64,000 bases of DNA. Source: Flavobacteriaceae bacterium (GTDB lineage: Bacteria; Bacteroidota; Bacteroidia; Flavobacteriales; Flavobacteriaceae). The position numbers and the translations under genes are program-made. Under the pieces are notes generated by a model. That model had not been told where the DNA came from. It did not search any database and saw only the letters and a program-made list of their open reading frames with translations. Within the stretch, counting starts at the first letter, position 1. Each line of letters starts with the position of its first letter. The stretch lies in assembly GCA_024640565.1 (NCBI GenBank), contig JAHEET010000006.1, forward strand, positions 124,001-188,000, in the 5' to 3' direction. Shown in pieces: positions 53,334-59,731 of this stretch.

Positions 53334-53792
53334 ATGAAAAGATTATCAATTATTTTAATGTCCGCTGCATTTTTACTGATTACAAGTTGTGGTTCAATTC
53401 TAACTGGTTCAAAAAGAAAAGTAATGTTTGAAACTAATCCACCTGGAGCAAAAGTTTTTGTGAATGGTATGGAAAAAGGACAGACGCCTGTTAAATTAAG
53501 AGTTAAAGCAGAAGATAATATTGAATTTAAACTAGAAAATTATACAGAAAAAGTAGTTGTTATGGATAGTAGCTTTAATCTTGTGTCTATTCTGAATGGT
53601 TTTAACCTTATTGGTTGGGGAATTGATGCCTTAACTGGTTCTTTAAAAAGAGTTGACACTAAATATGTAAAAGTTACTTTAGATAAATCTAAAAAAACAG
53701 CTTTTATGAATTATATGAAAAATGGAAATATTACTAATGTAACTATTGATAAAGAAAATAAAGTTATTGAAACAACAATCGTATTGAAATAA
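53334..53792 (+). CDS. PEGA-domain lipoprotein
   Basis: The ATG at 53334 gives a 152-residue protein (an upstream TTG at 53271 would put 21 residues in front of the signal). The signal ends in a lipobox (LLITSC), followed by a PEGA domain (VMFETNPPGAKVFVNGMEKGQTPVKLRV) and the short segment GFNLIGWGIDALTGSLKRVD seen in similar lipoproteins. PEGA domains are found on surface or envelope proteins; the ligand is unknown. This is accessory cargo, as the codon content is visibly more AT-rich than in the chromosome. It ends at a bidirectional terminator. Confidence 0.75.
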   Translation: MKRLSIILMSAAFLLITSCGSILTGSKRKVMFETNPPGAKVFVNGMEKGQTPVKLRVKAEDNIEFKLENYTEKVVVMDSSFNLVSILNGFNLIGWGIDALTGSLKRVDTKYVKVTLDKSKKTAFMNYMKNGNITNVTIDKENKVIETTIVLK

Positions 53793-53827
53793 AATAAGAT
53801 TTATAGTTCATTAATTAACCACTTTAT

Positions 53828-53860
53828 AAACCCCTTACTATTAATTTAGTAGGGGTTTTT
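53828..53860. terminator. Bidirectional terminator between the PEGA gene and the 83-residue gene
   Basis: AAACCCCT..TACTA pairs with TAGT.AGGGGTTT, flanked by T on the right. It lies between two convergent genes. Confidence 0.75.
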
Positions 53861-54110
53861 ACTTAATAATCTCTATTTGAAACTCCGTAGGCATTTGATT
53901 GGTTTCTATTCTCTCATTTTTAGACAGTATAAACGGCATTATAGCTTTCAAGTATAATACTTTATCCTTATCGCTTAAAGAAGCTATGTCAATGGCTTTA
54001 ATTAACTCCTCTGCAACCTCTGTTATTTGACTTCTAACCTCTGTTGCTATACTCTTTCCTCTTCGAGATTTACTACCTGCTTGTGTTGCTGTTTCTGAAT
54101 TGAATGGCAT
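53859..54110 (-). CDS. Small basic/acidic cargo protein, DUF5681-like architecture
   Basis: The 83-residue protein begins with a basic segment (AGSKSRRGKS, about 11-20) followed by an amphipathic helical part (RSQITEVAEELIKAIDIASLSDKDKVLYLKAIMPFILSK). This layout resembles short proteins often found in Bacteroidetes mobile elements, in which a Gly/Lys/Arg-rich start precedes helices ending in a KAIMPF-like block. I cannot assign an activity. It is the only cargo gene on the minus strand apart from the integrase, and could be a DNA-binding accessory factor. Confidence 0.5.
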   Translation of the reverse strand: MPFNSETATQAGSKSRRGKSIATEVRSQITEVAEELIKAIDIASLSDKDKVLYLKAIMPFILSKNERIETNQMPTEFQIEIIK

Positions 54111-54436
54111 ATGTTAGTTTATGTTATAATAGTATATAGTCAAAAGGAGTTTCTTTTACGGATATAACTTTAAGACAAAAAAGAACATAAGTATCCTTAA
54201 TAATGAATTACCTATTTATACAAAAAGATTTATATATGAATTATAAGTTTAAAATAATTTAAATAGTAATTTTAGGTTTATAAAACCTTTTTTTATATGG
54301 GCGTTTGAAACGCCCTCTTATTAAATAGAGATATTAATATGAAGAAGTATATGTGGTATAATTTATAATAAGTTAAATGTAATGTCTGAGATGAGTAAAG
54401 TCAAGGTTTTTAGTAAAAAGTTATAGACAAAAAATG
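54111..54436. other. Gene-free AT-rich stretch with a perfect hairpin
   Basis: No credible gene is seen. A perfect inverted repeat GGGCGTTTGAAACGCCC lies at 54299-54315, in otherwise extremely AT-rich sequence. Its core GCGTTTGAAA recurs at 56424-56433 beside attR. This may be a leftover junction or binding site. Confidence 0.4.
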
Positions 54437-54615
54437 TTAATTATTATCTATCCTAGGCATATCTTCTTCTTTTAGTTCAGCTATTTCTAAACCTCTTAAA
54501 TAGGTTAAACTTACATTTATAGACGAATGTCCCATAGCTTTTTGTAGCTAGGTTATTTAGCCTGTAAGCTTGAATATTTCTATAGCTCCTGTGTGCCCAA
54601 AAAGTATAATTTTTT
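54437..54615 (-). pseudogene. Decayed 3' fragment of a second tyrosine recombinase
   Basis: Read on the minus strand, this segment matches the last 55 or so codons of the intact integrase (55331-56380) with many substitutions: GHSSINVSLTYLRGLEIAEL is readable here too. The fragment has lost a base before the arginine box, has in-frame stops (TAA, TAG) where the intact gene reads GSITKL, and breaks off at about 54615. The tail differs (MPRIDNN rather than MPMV). It is thus the remnant of a related but distinct integrase and not a recent duplicate. Confidence 0.82.
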
Positions 54616-54667
54616 ATTTATTTAAAAATACACTATATTGTGCGAAATCTAATTCAAATTTTAAATT

Positions 54668-55198
54668 ATGGAAAACAACAATTCTGCCTACGTTAATGAA
54701 ATCAAAACTGAAGATTTTGAAGTAAAAAAACATCTGTTAAACGCTACTTTAGGTGCACTTTATTATCTATTTTTATACATACCATTTATATTACCTTTTA
54801 AGATTTGGTGCAAAGCAGCTACTCGTCTAAGTTTATTGTGGGAACAAAAAAAATTAATTTATAATGAAAAAGAGAGTAACTATCCTTTGGTTTTGTTTTA
54901 CTTCTATTATCTTGTAAATTTTCTTTTTGATGCTGTAATGTTTTTAGTATGGCCCATAGGTTTTCTTTGGTACACTTTCAAGTTTATTGATAATTATGAA
55001 TACCTTTCTTTTTTTGAAGGATATATATTGGTTTTGTTTGGTATATATGTGTCTGTTTTACTTATTAGACTACAAAAAGAAATATTGTTTTTTATAATTA
55101 ATACCCTCATATCCTGGTTATTCGATGTTTTAATAAATATTGGAAGATTTATAAAAAATGCTTGGCTATTGAATTTTGTTCATAGGAACAAAAACTAA
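54668..55198 (+). CDS. Multi-pass membrane protein of the element
   Basis: The 176-residue protein has a charged N-terminus (MENNNSAYVNEIKTEDFEVKK) and about four long hydrophobic segments (about 25-46, 70-102, 115-135 and 140-160). No family was recognised. It lies between the decayed and the intact integrase and is followed by a clear terminator. Its base composition is very AT-rich. As cargo with no other visible partner, it could provide phage resistance, exclusion or a toxin-type function, but nothing in the sequence shows which. Confidence 0.6.
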   Translation: MENNNSAYVNEIKTEDFEVKKHLLNATLGALYYLFLYIPFILPFKIWCKAATRLSLLWEQKKLIYNEKESNYPLVLFYFYYLVNFLFDAVMFLVWPIGFLWYTFKFIDNYEYLSFFEGYILVLFGIYVSVLLIRLQKEILFFIINTLISWLFDVLINIGRFIKNAWLLNFVHRNKN

Positions 55199-55235
55199 CA
55201 ATTCTATCTAGAAATTTTAAGTTAGTTATATTATT

Positions 55236-55267
55236 AAACACCCCTGAGAGTTATTGGGGGTGTTTTT
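55236..55267 (+). terminator. Intrinsic terminator after the membrane protein gene
   Basis: The stem AAACACCCC / GGGGTGTTT with a 12-base loop and a T run separates this gene from the convergent integrase. Confidence 0.85.
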
Positions 55268-55330
55268 AATATAATAAATTCAATCATCTAACGACTTATT
55301 TAAAAAACTTAAACCAATTATTCCAGACAA

Positions 55331-56380
55331 TTAAACCATAGGCATATCTTCCTCCTGTAGTTCAGCTATTTCTAATCCTCTTAAATAGGTTAAACTAACA
55401 TTTATTGATGAGTGCCCCATAGCTTTCTGTAGCTTGGTTATAGAGCCAGTTCTCTTAAAGATTTCTATAGCCCCAGAGTGCCTAAAAGAGTATAATGTTT
55501 GCCCTTGTTCAAGTGCATTAGATTGTTTCTTAAAACGGCTCCAAAGTGTCTTAAAATAGTCTTGATTTAAAGGTTGTTGTCTTCCAGAAAAGATATTATG
55601 ATGAGGTTCTCCTTTTACAAGAATATCTTTAACATAAGAGGGTACAGGTACAATTCTATTCCTTCCTGATTTGTTTCTATTTCCTGATAAATGAATATAT
55701 TTAAGGTCATCAGAAAAGTCAGACCAAGTAAGTTCTCTTATCTCACGATGAGGTCTTAACAAACATCCATAGGTCATTACACAGCATAAATAGAGATTAT
55801 CATTGAACAACTTTATCTCCTCAAGAATGAGTTTAATATCATTATAAGGTTTGTGTAGTTTAGCCTTTGTTTTCTTTGATCTTATCCCATCCATAGGATT
55901 ACTGTTCATTCCTATGTTTCTTGCCTCATTTATAAGCACGCTGAGGTGTCTTTTAATAGTGTTGTACGACACTCCTAAAACATAGTGGTTTAGATAAGAA
56001 TTAACATCATTAGAAGTAATGTTTTCATCTGTAAGTTTAGCTGTAAAACTATCATAAATAAACCTCAGCATAGACTTGTATTTGTCTGAATATTCTCCTT
56101 TTAGTTTGTTGTTTAAAGCTAACTTAAAACACTTTAAATCTGATTTATTTATAACCTTTAAGGGTTCTTGAATACTTAAACCACTTGAGATGTACTTAAA
56201 CACCTCTGCAGCTAACAATTGAGCTACCTCATAGCGTTTAGCCAAAGGATACGAATTTGGATATAGATTAGAATTAATCTTAGAACCATTAAACAACCTA
56301 TATCTTTTCCCATTACTATAGAAAACTATAAAGACACGTTGCTTGTTATCAGACTTAATTTTAGGGTATTTTATACTCAT
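55331..56380 (-). CDS. Tyrosine recombinase (integrase) of the element
   Basis: The integrase cuts and rejoins DNA at the tRNA attachment site. I prefer ATG 56380 (349 residues); ATG 56404 would place the arm-type repeats inside the coding sequence. Numbered from 56404, the catalytic domain shows Arg217 (LLRPHREIREL), a Lys near 246, Arg308 in LYSFRHSG, His331 in MGHSS and the nucleophile Tyr340 in SLTYLRG. The His usually three residues before the second Arg is Tyr305 here, as in other Bacteroidetes integrases that I know of. An N-terminal SAM-like arm-binding part precedes it. The gene reads away from attR with its start 68 bp from it. Confidence 0.92.
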   Translation of the reverse strand: MSIKYPKIKSDNKQRVFIVFYSNGKRYRLFNGSKINSNLYPNSYPLAKRYEVAQLLAAEVFKYISSGLSIQEPLKVINKSDLKCFKLALNNKLKGEYSDKYKSMLRFIYDSFTAKLTDENITSNDVNSYLNHYVLGVSYNTIKRHLSVLINEARNIGMNSNPMDGIRSKKTKAKLHKPYNDIKLILEEIKLFNDNLYLCCVMTYGCLLRPHREIRELTWSDFSDDLKYIHLSGNRNKSGRNRIVPVPSYVKDILVKGEPHHNIFSGRQQPLNQDYFKTLWSRFKKQSNALEQGQTLYSFRHSGAIEIFKRTGSITKLQKAMGHSSINVSLTYLRGLEIAELQEEDMPMV

Positions 56381-56383
56381 TTT

Positions 56384-56402
56384 TGACACACTTTTGACAG
56401 AC
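56384..56402 (+). repeat. Two 11-bp-phased TGACAGAC repeats (right arm sites)
   Basis: TGACACAC at 56384 and TGACAGAC at 56395, each preceded by TT, are 11 bp apart and match the four left-end copies. They lie directly upstream of the integrase ATG at 56380, where binding could also control integrase expression. Confidence 0.65.
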
Positions 56403-56447
56403 ATTAATATTATCTGTTCTTGAGCGTTTGAAAATCAAGTATTTATG

Positions 56448-56517
56448 TGGTTAGAGCATCTGACTCATAATCAGAGGGTCCTTGGTTCGAGCCCAAGTGG
56501 GACCACACTTTAAAACC
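56448..56517 (+). repeat. Right attachment repeat (attR), tRNA 3' copy
   Basis: 70 bp identical to 52267-52336; it holds the tRNA from the D loop to the 3' end without the acceptor 5' strand, so it is not a working tRNA gene. It marks the right border of the element. Confidence 0.95.
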
Positions 56518-56552
56518 TCATCATCATGATTATCATGGAGTTGAGGTTTTTT
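56512..56552 (+). terminator. Former tRNA terminator beyond attR
   Basis: AAAACCTCA pairs with TGAGGTTTT around a 21-base loop, followed by T residues. It starts within attR and would have followed the tRNA before the element integrated. Confidence 0.6.
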
Positions 56553-56952
56553 CATTTCCAAATATGTACGGTTATTGTACGATAAAACTTAACGAACACT
56601 AAAATAAGGTTGTTGTAGACCTACACTTGGTACATTTGCTGCATCAGTAAAAAACGCCAAAAAATCTACTAGTAAAATTCTCGCAGCTTATTAAAAAAAA
56701 CCGCTCAAAGAAGCGGTTTTTTTATTGGGGTTACGCAGTATGTACCTCCTACTTTTCTCAAAAAAAGTTGTAGCTGTTTGCTAAAATCACCCGTTATTTA
56801 AATAAAATATATTGCTTCTTCTCAAGGGTTTCCAACCATTATTGAATGGCGCATACATAAAAAGCTACCCCAATAAAAACTGCAAATAAATTGTTAAGAA
56901 ACCTCTGGATGGATTTAATGTTGTATCTTACTAAGATAAAAACAAAAAACTT
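56518..56952. other. Non-coding stretch past attR with possible older remnants
   Basis: Beyond the terminator lie two TGTACG copies exactly 11 bp apart (56565 and 56576), which look like arm sites of another integrase. A strong hairpin with AAAACCGCT / AGCGGTTTT and a T run occupies 56693-56723. Part of it (17 bp, ending GCGGTTTTTTTAT) is repeated at 57308-57324. No gene longer than about 40 codons is convincing here. Confidence 0.5.
56693..56723. terminator. Strong hairpin terminator past the element
   Basis: AAAACCGCT / AGCGGTTTT with a 6-base loop, preceded by A and followed by T, so it can act in both directions. No gene lies immediately before it on the plus strand, which hints that one was lost. 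Confidence 0.75.
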
Positions 56953-57120
56953 ATGAAATTTATCAACACTTGGTACCCGGTGATTTTAGCATTTGGGTGT
57001 TTACTATATTCTGTAACCTACGGAATATTGGGAATGTACGAAGAGGCACAATATTCAGCACATTGGCCTGGCACTATTTTATTATTTGCAATAGCAATAA
57101 GACAACGAAGAAACACATAA
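56953..57120 (+). CDS. 55-residue membrane protein
   Basis: The ATG at 56953 begins MKFINTWYPVILAFGCLLYSV, and the frame stops at 57118-57120. The product has one or two short hydrophobic helices (about 8-27 and 38-51) and a basic end (IRQRRNT). Its last base is the first base of the next ATG (ATAATG), which is a common sign of coupled small genes. A family was not recognised; the context is native chromosome just past the island. Confidence 0.65.
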   Translation: MKFINTWYPVILAFGCLLYSVTYGILGMYEEAQYSAHWPGTILLFAIAIRQRRNT

Positions 57121-57269
57121 TGGGAATCCAATTTTTCATAGTGGGTGGTGTTATTTTTGCGACATATATGGGATTAACTATATGGAACATCATTTACTCA
57201 AACAGAAAGCAAAAGGAAGAAAACTATCCAGCAACAAAAAGGGAGGTGGATAAAAAGGGACTTAGCTAA
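57120..57269 (+). CDS. 49-residue membrane protein coupled to the previous gene
   Basis: The ATG at 57120 overlaps the previous stop by one base. The product MGIQFFIVGGVIFATYMGLT... has one membrane helix (about 5-26) and a charged cytoplasmic-type tail (NRKQKEENYPATKREVDKK). The pair looks like two subunits of a small membrane complex. Function is unknown. An upstream in-frame extension to 56970 exists but would overlap the first gene fully and is unlikely. Confidence 0.62.
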   Translation: MGIQFFIVGGVIFATYMGLTIWNIIYSNRKQKEENYPATKREVDKKGLS

Positions 57270-57380
57270 TCTTCAAAATATTGCGATTGCGCTTCAACCT
57301 CATCTCTAGAAGCGGTTTTTTTATGCAGAAAAAAAGGGAGGCATCGGTTTCGACAAACAACATATGCCGCCCGGATTACA

Positions 57381-57920
57381 TTAAAGATGTTTCGTAATTT
57401 TTTTACTCATGGGTTTTGTCATCGAATAGAAAACATCGATCAATGCGCCTTGCTCATCCACCAAGTACTTTTGAAAATTCCATTTCACAGAAGAACTCTT
57501 TTTTCCATTCTTCTCCTTCATCGTTAGCCACTGATACAATGGGTGTTGTGCAGTTCCTTTTACGGCAATCTTTACGCTCATTGGGAAGTCTACCCCATAA
57601 TTCAAACGACAAAAAGTTTGGATTTCAGCGGCAGTACCCGGTTCTTGACCTCGAAATTGATTGCAAGGCAAGCCAATGACCACAAGATTTTCCTTGTAAG
57701 TGGTGTAGAGCTCCTGCAAACCCTCATATTGGTTGGTAAATCCACACTCAGATGCAACATTAACAAACAATATTTTTTTACCCTTATAGGCATTTAAATC
57801 AATTTTTTGACCATCAATCCCTTCAATTTCTATCGCATACAATGAGGCATTAGTGGCCTGCCCAAAAGACGAGTAACAAGCACCTAAAAAAAGGACTATT
57901 AAAAGTATTTTTTTTATCAT
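57381..57920 (-). CDS. Glutathione peroxidase-family protein (Cys type), secreted
   Basis: The ATG at 57920 gives a 179-residue protein with a signal peptide (MIKKILLIVLFLGACYSSFG); an open frame extends upstream to 57983. The peroxidatic Cys59 is in NVASECGFTNQ, Gln92 in NQFRGQEPG, and Trp147-Asn148 in VKWNFQKYLVD complete the catalytic tetrad. It is a Cys rather than Sec enzyme and most probably uses thioredoxin to reduce peroxides in the periplasm. It is a single gene. Confidence 0.93.
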   Translation of the reverse strand: MIKKILLIVLFLGACYSSFGQATNASLYAIEIEGIDGQKIDLNAYKGKKILFVNVASECGFTNQYEGLQELYTTYKENLVVIGLPCNQFRGQEPGTAAEIQTFCRLNYGVDFPMSVKIAVKGTAQHPLYQWLTMKEKNGKKSSSVKWNFQKYLVDEQGALIDVFYSMTKPMSKKITKHL

Positions 57921-58184
57921 TGAAATAAGATTTAGTGTACTAGAATTTTTGTAAAGATACGCATCTAAACAAGATAAAAACAACCGCCGCGATTTTTATC
58001 AGGTGTATGTCTAGCATTCGCAAAAAAATTATTCAGCTGACAATCCAATGCTTTTTCTCAGTCCTGCACAAAAGCAGCGCAACCTTCGTGGCAAAAAAAA
58101 TGTATGCACATCCTTCCAATATCCGAGGCCCACACAAAACATAACATTTAATTCCCTATCTTGTAAACAATTAACTTTTAAGAA

Positions 58185-59060
58185 ATGAAAAATTGGCAAC
58201 CTAAAGTAGACGCTCTGTTTGAAATGGTTTTTTCAGACAGCAATCAAAAAAAACTTGAAAAAGCAACCTTATGGCTTTCCATAATTGGTTTTATCATTCA
58301 CCTACTGCTTATATACGCAAAAAAATTTCATCTTTTTGAAATTCCATTTGAAGCAGGTTTACTAATCAATCCAATCTCTGCTATCTACACGCCGTTTACC
58401 ATCATTTTAATTTATGAAATCTATTTGTTGGTAATAAACCTTCCTCGGTCCTTTACCACTTCGGTTTCAAAACAATTTGAAATCATTTCATTAATTTTAA
58501 TACGCCGTATCTTTGCAGACATTCCAAAAATTGATCTTGCCAACGAATGGCATACCACGCCCGCCAATTTGCAATTAATTTATGATGTTTTAGGGATTTT
58601 AGTCCTTTTTTTTCTAATTCATCTTTTTAATAAGGGGCGCTTAAAATTGCATAAAAAACCAACAAACCCCAGGGTAGAAAAATTTGTAAGCTCTAAAAAA
58701 GTAGTCAGTTTGGTGTTGCTTTTCTTGTTGATTGGAGTATCTTTTACCAGTGTTTATACTTGGGGCAATGCGCTTATTTTCAATACCAGTAGTGGAGATA
58801 TCAATGCTATTTTCTACAATGAATTTTTCTCTGTACTCATACTCGCAGATGTATTTATCTTATTGTTATCTTTTCAATACACAGAACGCTACAACCAAAT
58901 TATTAGAAACACCGGGTTTATTATTTGTACCATTTTAATTCGCCTGTCTTTTGGTGTTCCTGGACTAACAAATGTGGTATTGATCATCTCAAGTGTATTG
59001 TTTGGTCTTTTAATACTCGCTATTTACAACCTGAGTGAAAACACACAACGAATGAACTAG
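58185..59060 (+). CDS. Multi-pass membrane protein of unknown function
   Basis: The 291-residue protein has six or more hydrophobic segments (about 28-46, 64-86, 132-152, 175-195, 212-235, 245-283) and a soluble start (MKNWQPKVDALFEMVFSD). A mid-protein cytoplasmic loop (about 95-125, FEIISLILIRRIFADIPKIDLANEW) is strongly conserved-looking. I do not recognise a transporter or enzyme motif. It stands alone between the peroxidase and ribE genes. Confidence 0.65.
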   Translation: MKNWQPKVDALFEMVFSDSNQKKLEKATLWLSIIGFIIHLLLIYAKKFHLFEIPFEAGLLINPISAIYTPFTIILIYEIYLLVINLPRSFTTSVSKQFEIISLILIRRIFADIPKIDLANEWHTTPANLQLIYDVLGILVLFFLIHLFNKGRLKLHKKPTNPRVEKFVSSKKVVSLVLLFLLIGVSFTSVYTWGNALIFNTSSGDINAIFYNEFFSVLILADVFILLLSFQYTERYNQIIRNTGFIICTILIRLSFGVPGLTNVVLIISSVLFGLLILAIYNLSENTQRMN

Positions 59061-59087
59061 CGGTTCGTTTTATTTCTAGAGAAATAG

Positions 59088-59672
59088 TTATTGCTGCGTC
59101 AATCGTGCAACATATTTTCCAATAACGTCAAATTCTAAATTCACAACGGTACCTACTTCCATGTTTTTAAACATGGTATTTTCCATCGTGTAAGGAATAA
59201 TAGCAACGCTAAATGTTGTTGCGGTAGAATTAAAAACTGTTAAACTGACCCCGTTTATTGTAATGGAGCCCTTTTCAATGGTTACATTTCCTTTTTCAGC
59301 TGCATATGAAAAAGTAAAAACGGTACTTCCTCCTTGGGCTTCAACACTTGTGCAAACTCCTGTTTGGTCTACATGACCTTGTACAAGATGCCCGTCCAAT
59401 CGATCGCCCAATTTCATGCCTCTTTCCAAATTCACAAGGTCATGCAGGGCAAAACTTCCTATATTCGTCTTGTTTATGGTCTCTTTAATTGCGGTCACTT
59501 TATACACATCCGCTTCAATAGCAACTACCGTCAAACACACACCGTTATGCGCAACACTTTGATCTACTTTGAGCGCAGAAGAAATTGTGCTTTTAATAAA
59601 CAAATGAAGGTTTTCTTGTTCCCTTTCTAACCCAACAACCACTCCGAGGGTTTCTATAATACCTGTAAACAT
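59088..59672 (-). CDS. ribE: Riboflavin synthase, alpha chain
   Basis: The enzyme joins two lumazine molecules to make riboflavin. The 194-residue protein has two similar lumazine-binding halves: MFTGIIETLGVV near the start with SVAHNGVCLTVVAI (about 39-52), and GDRLDGHLVQGHVDQTG (about 91-107) with IEKGSITINGVSLTV (about 133-147). The length is normal. It is divergent from pdxA with 59 bp between the starts. No FMN riboswitch was seen upstream. Confidence 0.96.
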   Translation of the reverse strand: MFTGIIETLGVVVGLEREQENLHLFIKSTISSALKVDQSVAHNGVCLTVVAIEADVYKVTAIKETINKTNIGSFALHDLVNLERGMKLGDRLDGHLVQGHVDQTGVCTSVEAQGGSTVFTFSYAAEKGNVTIEKGSITINGVSLTVFNSTATTFSVAIIPYTMENTMFKNMEVGTVVNLEFDVIGKYVARLTQQ

Positions 59673-59731
59673 ATCCGTAAATTTTAACTACTTTTGTAGC
59701 ATTCAAAAATACGAATATTACACAGTAAAAA

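Larger units (their letters stand above)
52267..56517. mobile_element. 4.2 kb integrative element in the tRNA gene
   Basis: Two perfect 70-bp direct repeats flank about 4.1 kb that is visibly more AT-rich than the chromosome. A tyrosine recombinase lies next to the right repeat and reads inward from it. Cargo: two small unknown proteins (one frameshifted), a PEGA lipoprotein, an 83-residue minus-strand protein, a membrane protein and a decayed second integrase fragment. No replication, transfer, phage structural or recognisable excisionase gene is seen, so it may be a minimal island or depend on a helper. The excised circle would be 4181 bp. Confidence 0.9.

Noticed and set aside
56448-56505. 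A second tRNA gene with CAT anticodon
   Set aside because: It lacks the 5' acceptor strand and the first part of the D arm; it is the attR copy left by integration.
56970-57119. A single 99-residue protein covering 56970-57269
   Set aside because: Its first half is in a different frame over the better 55-residue gene; the ATG at 57120 overlapping the previous stop is the more natural start.
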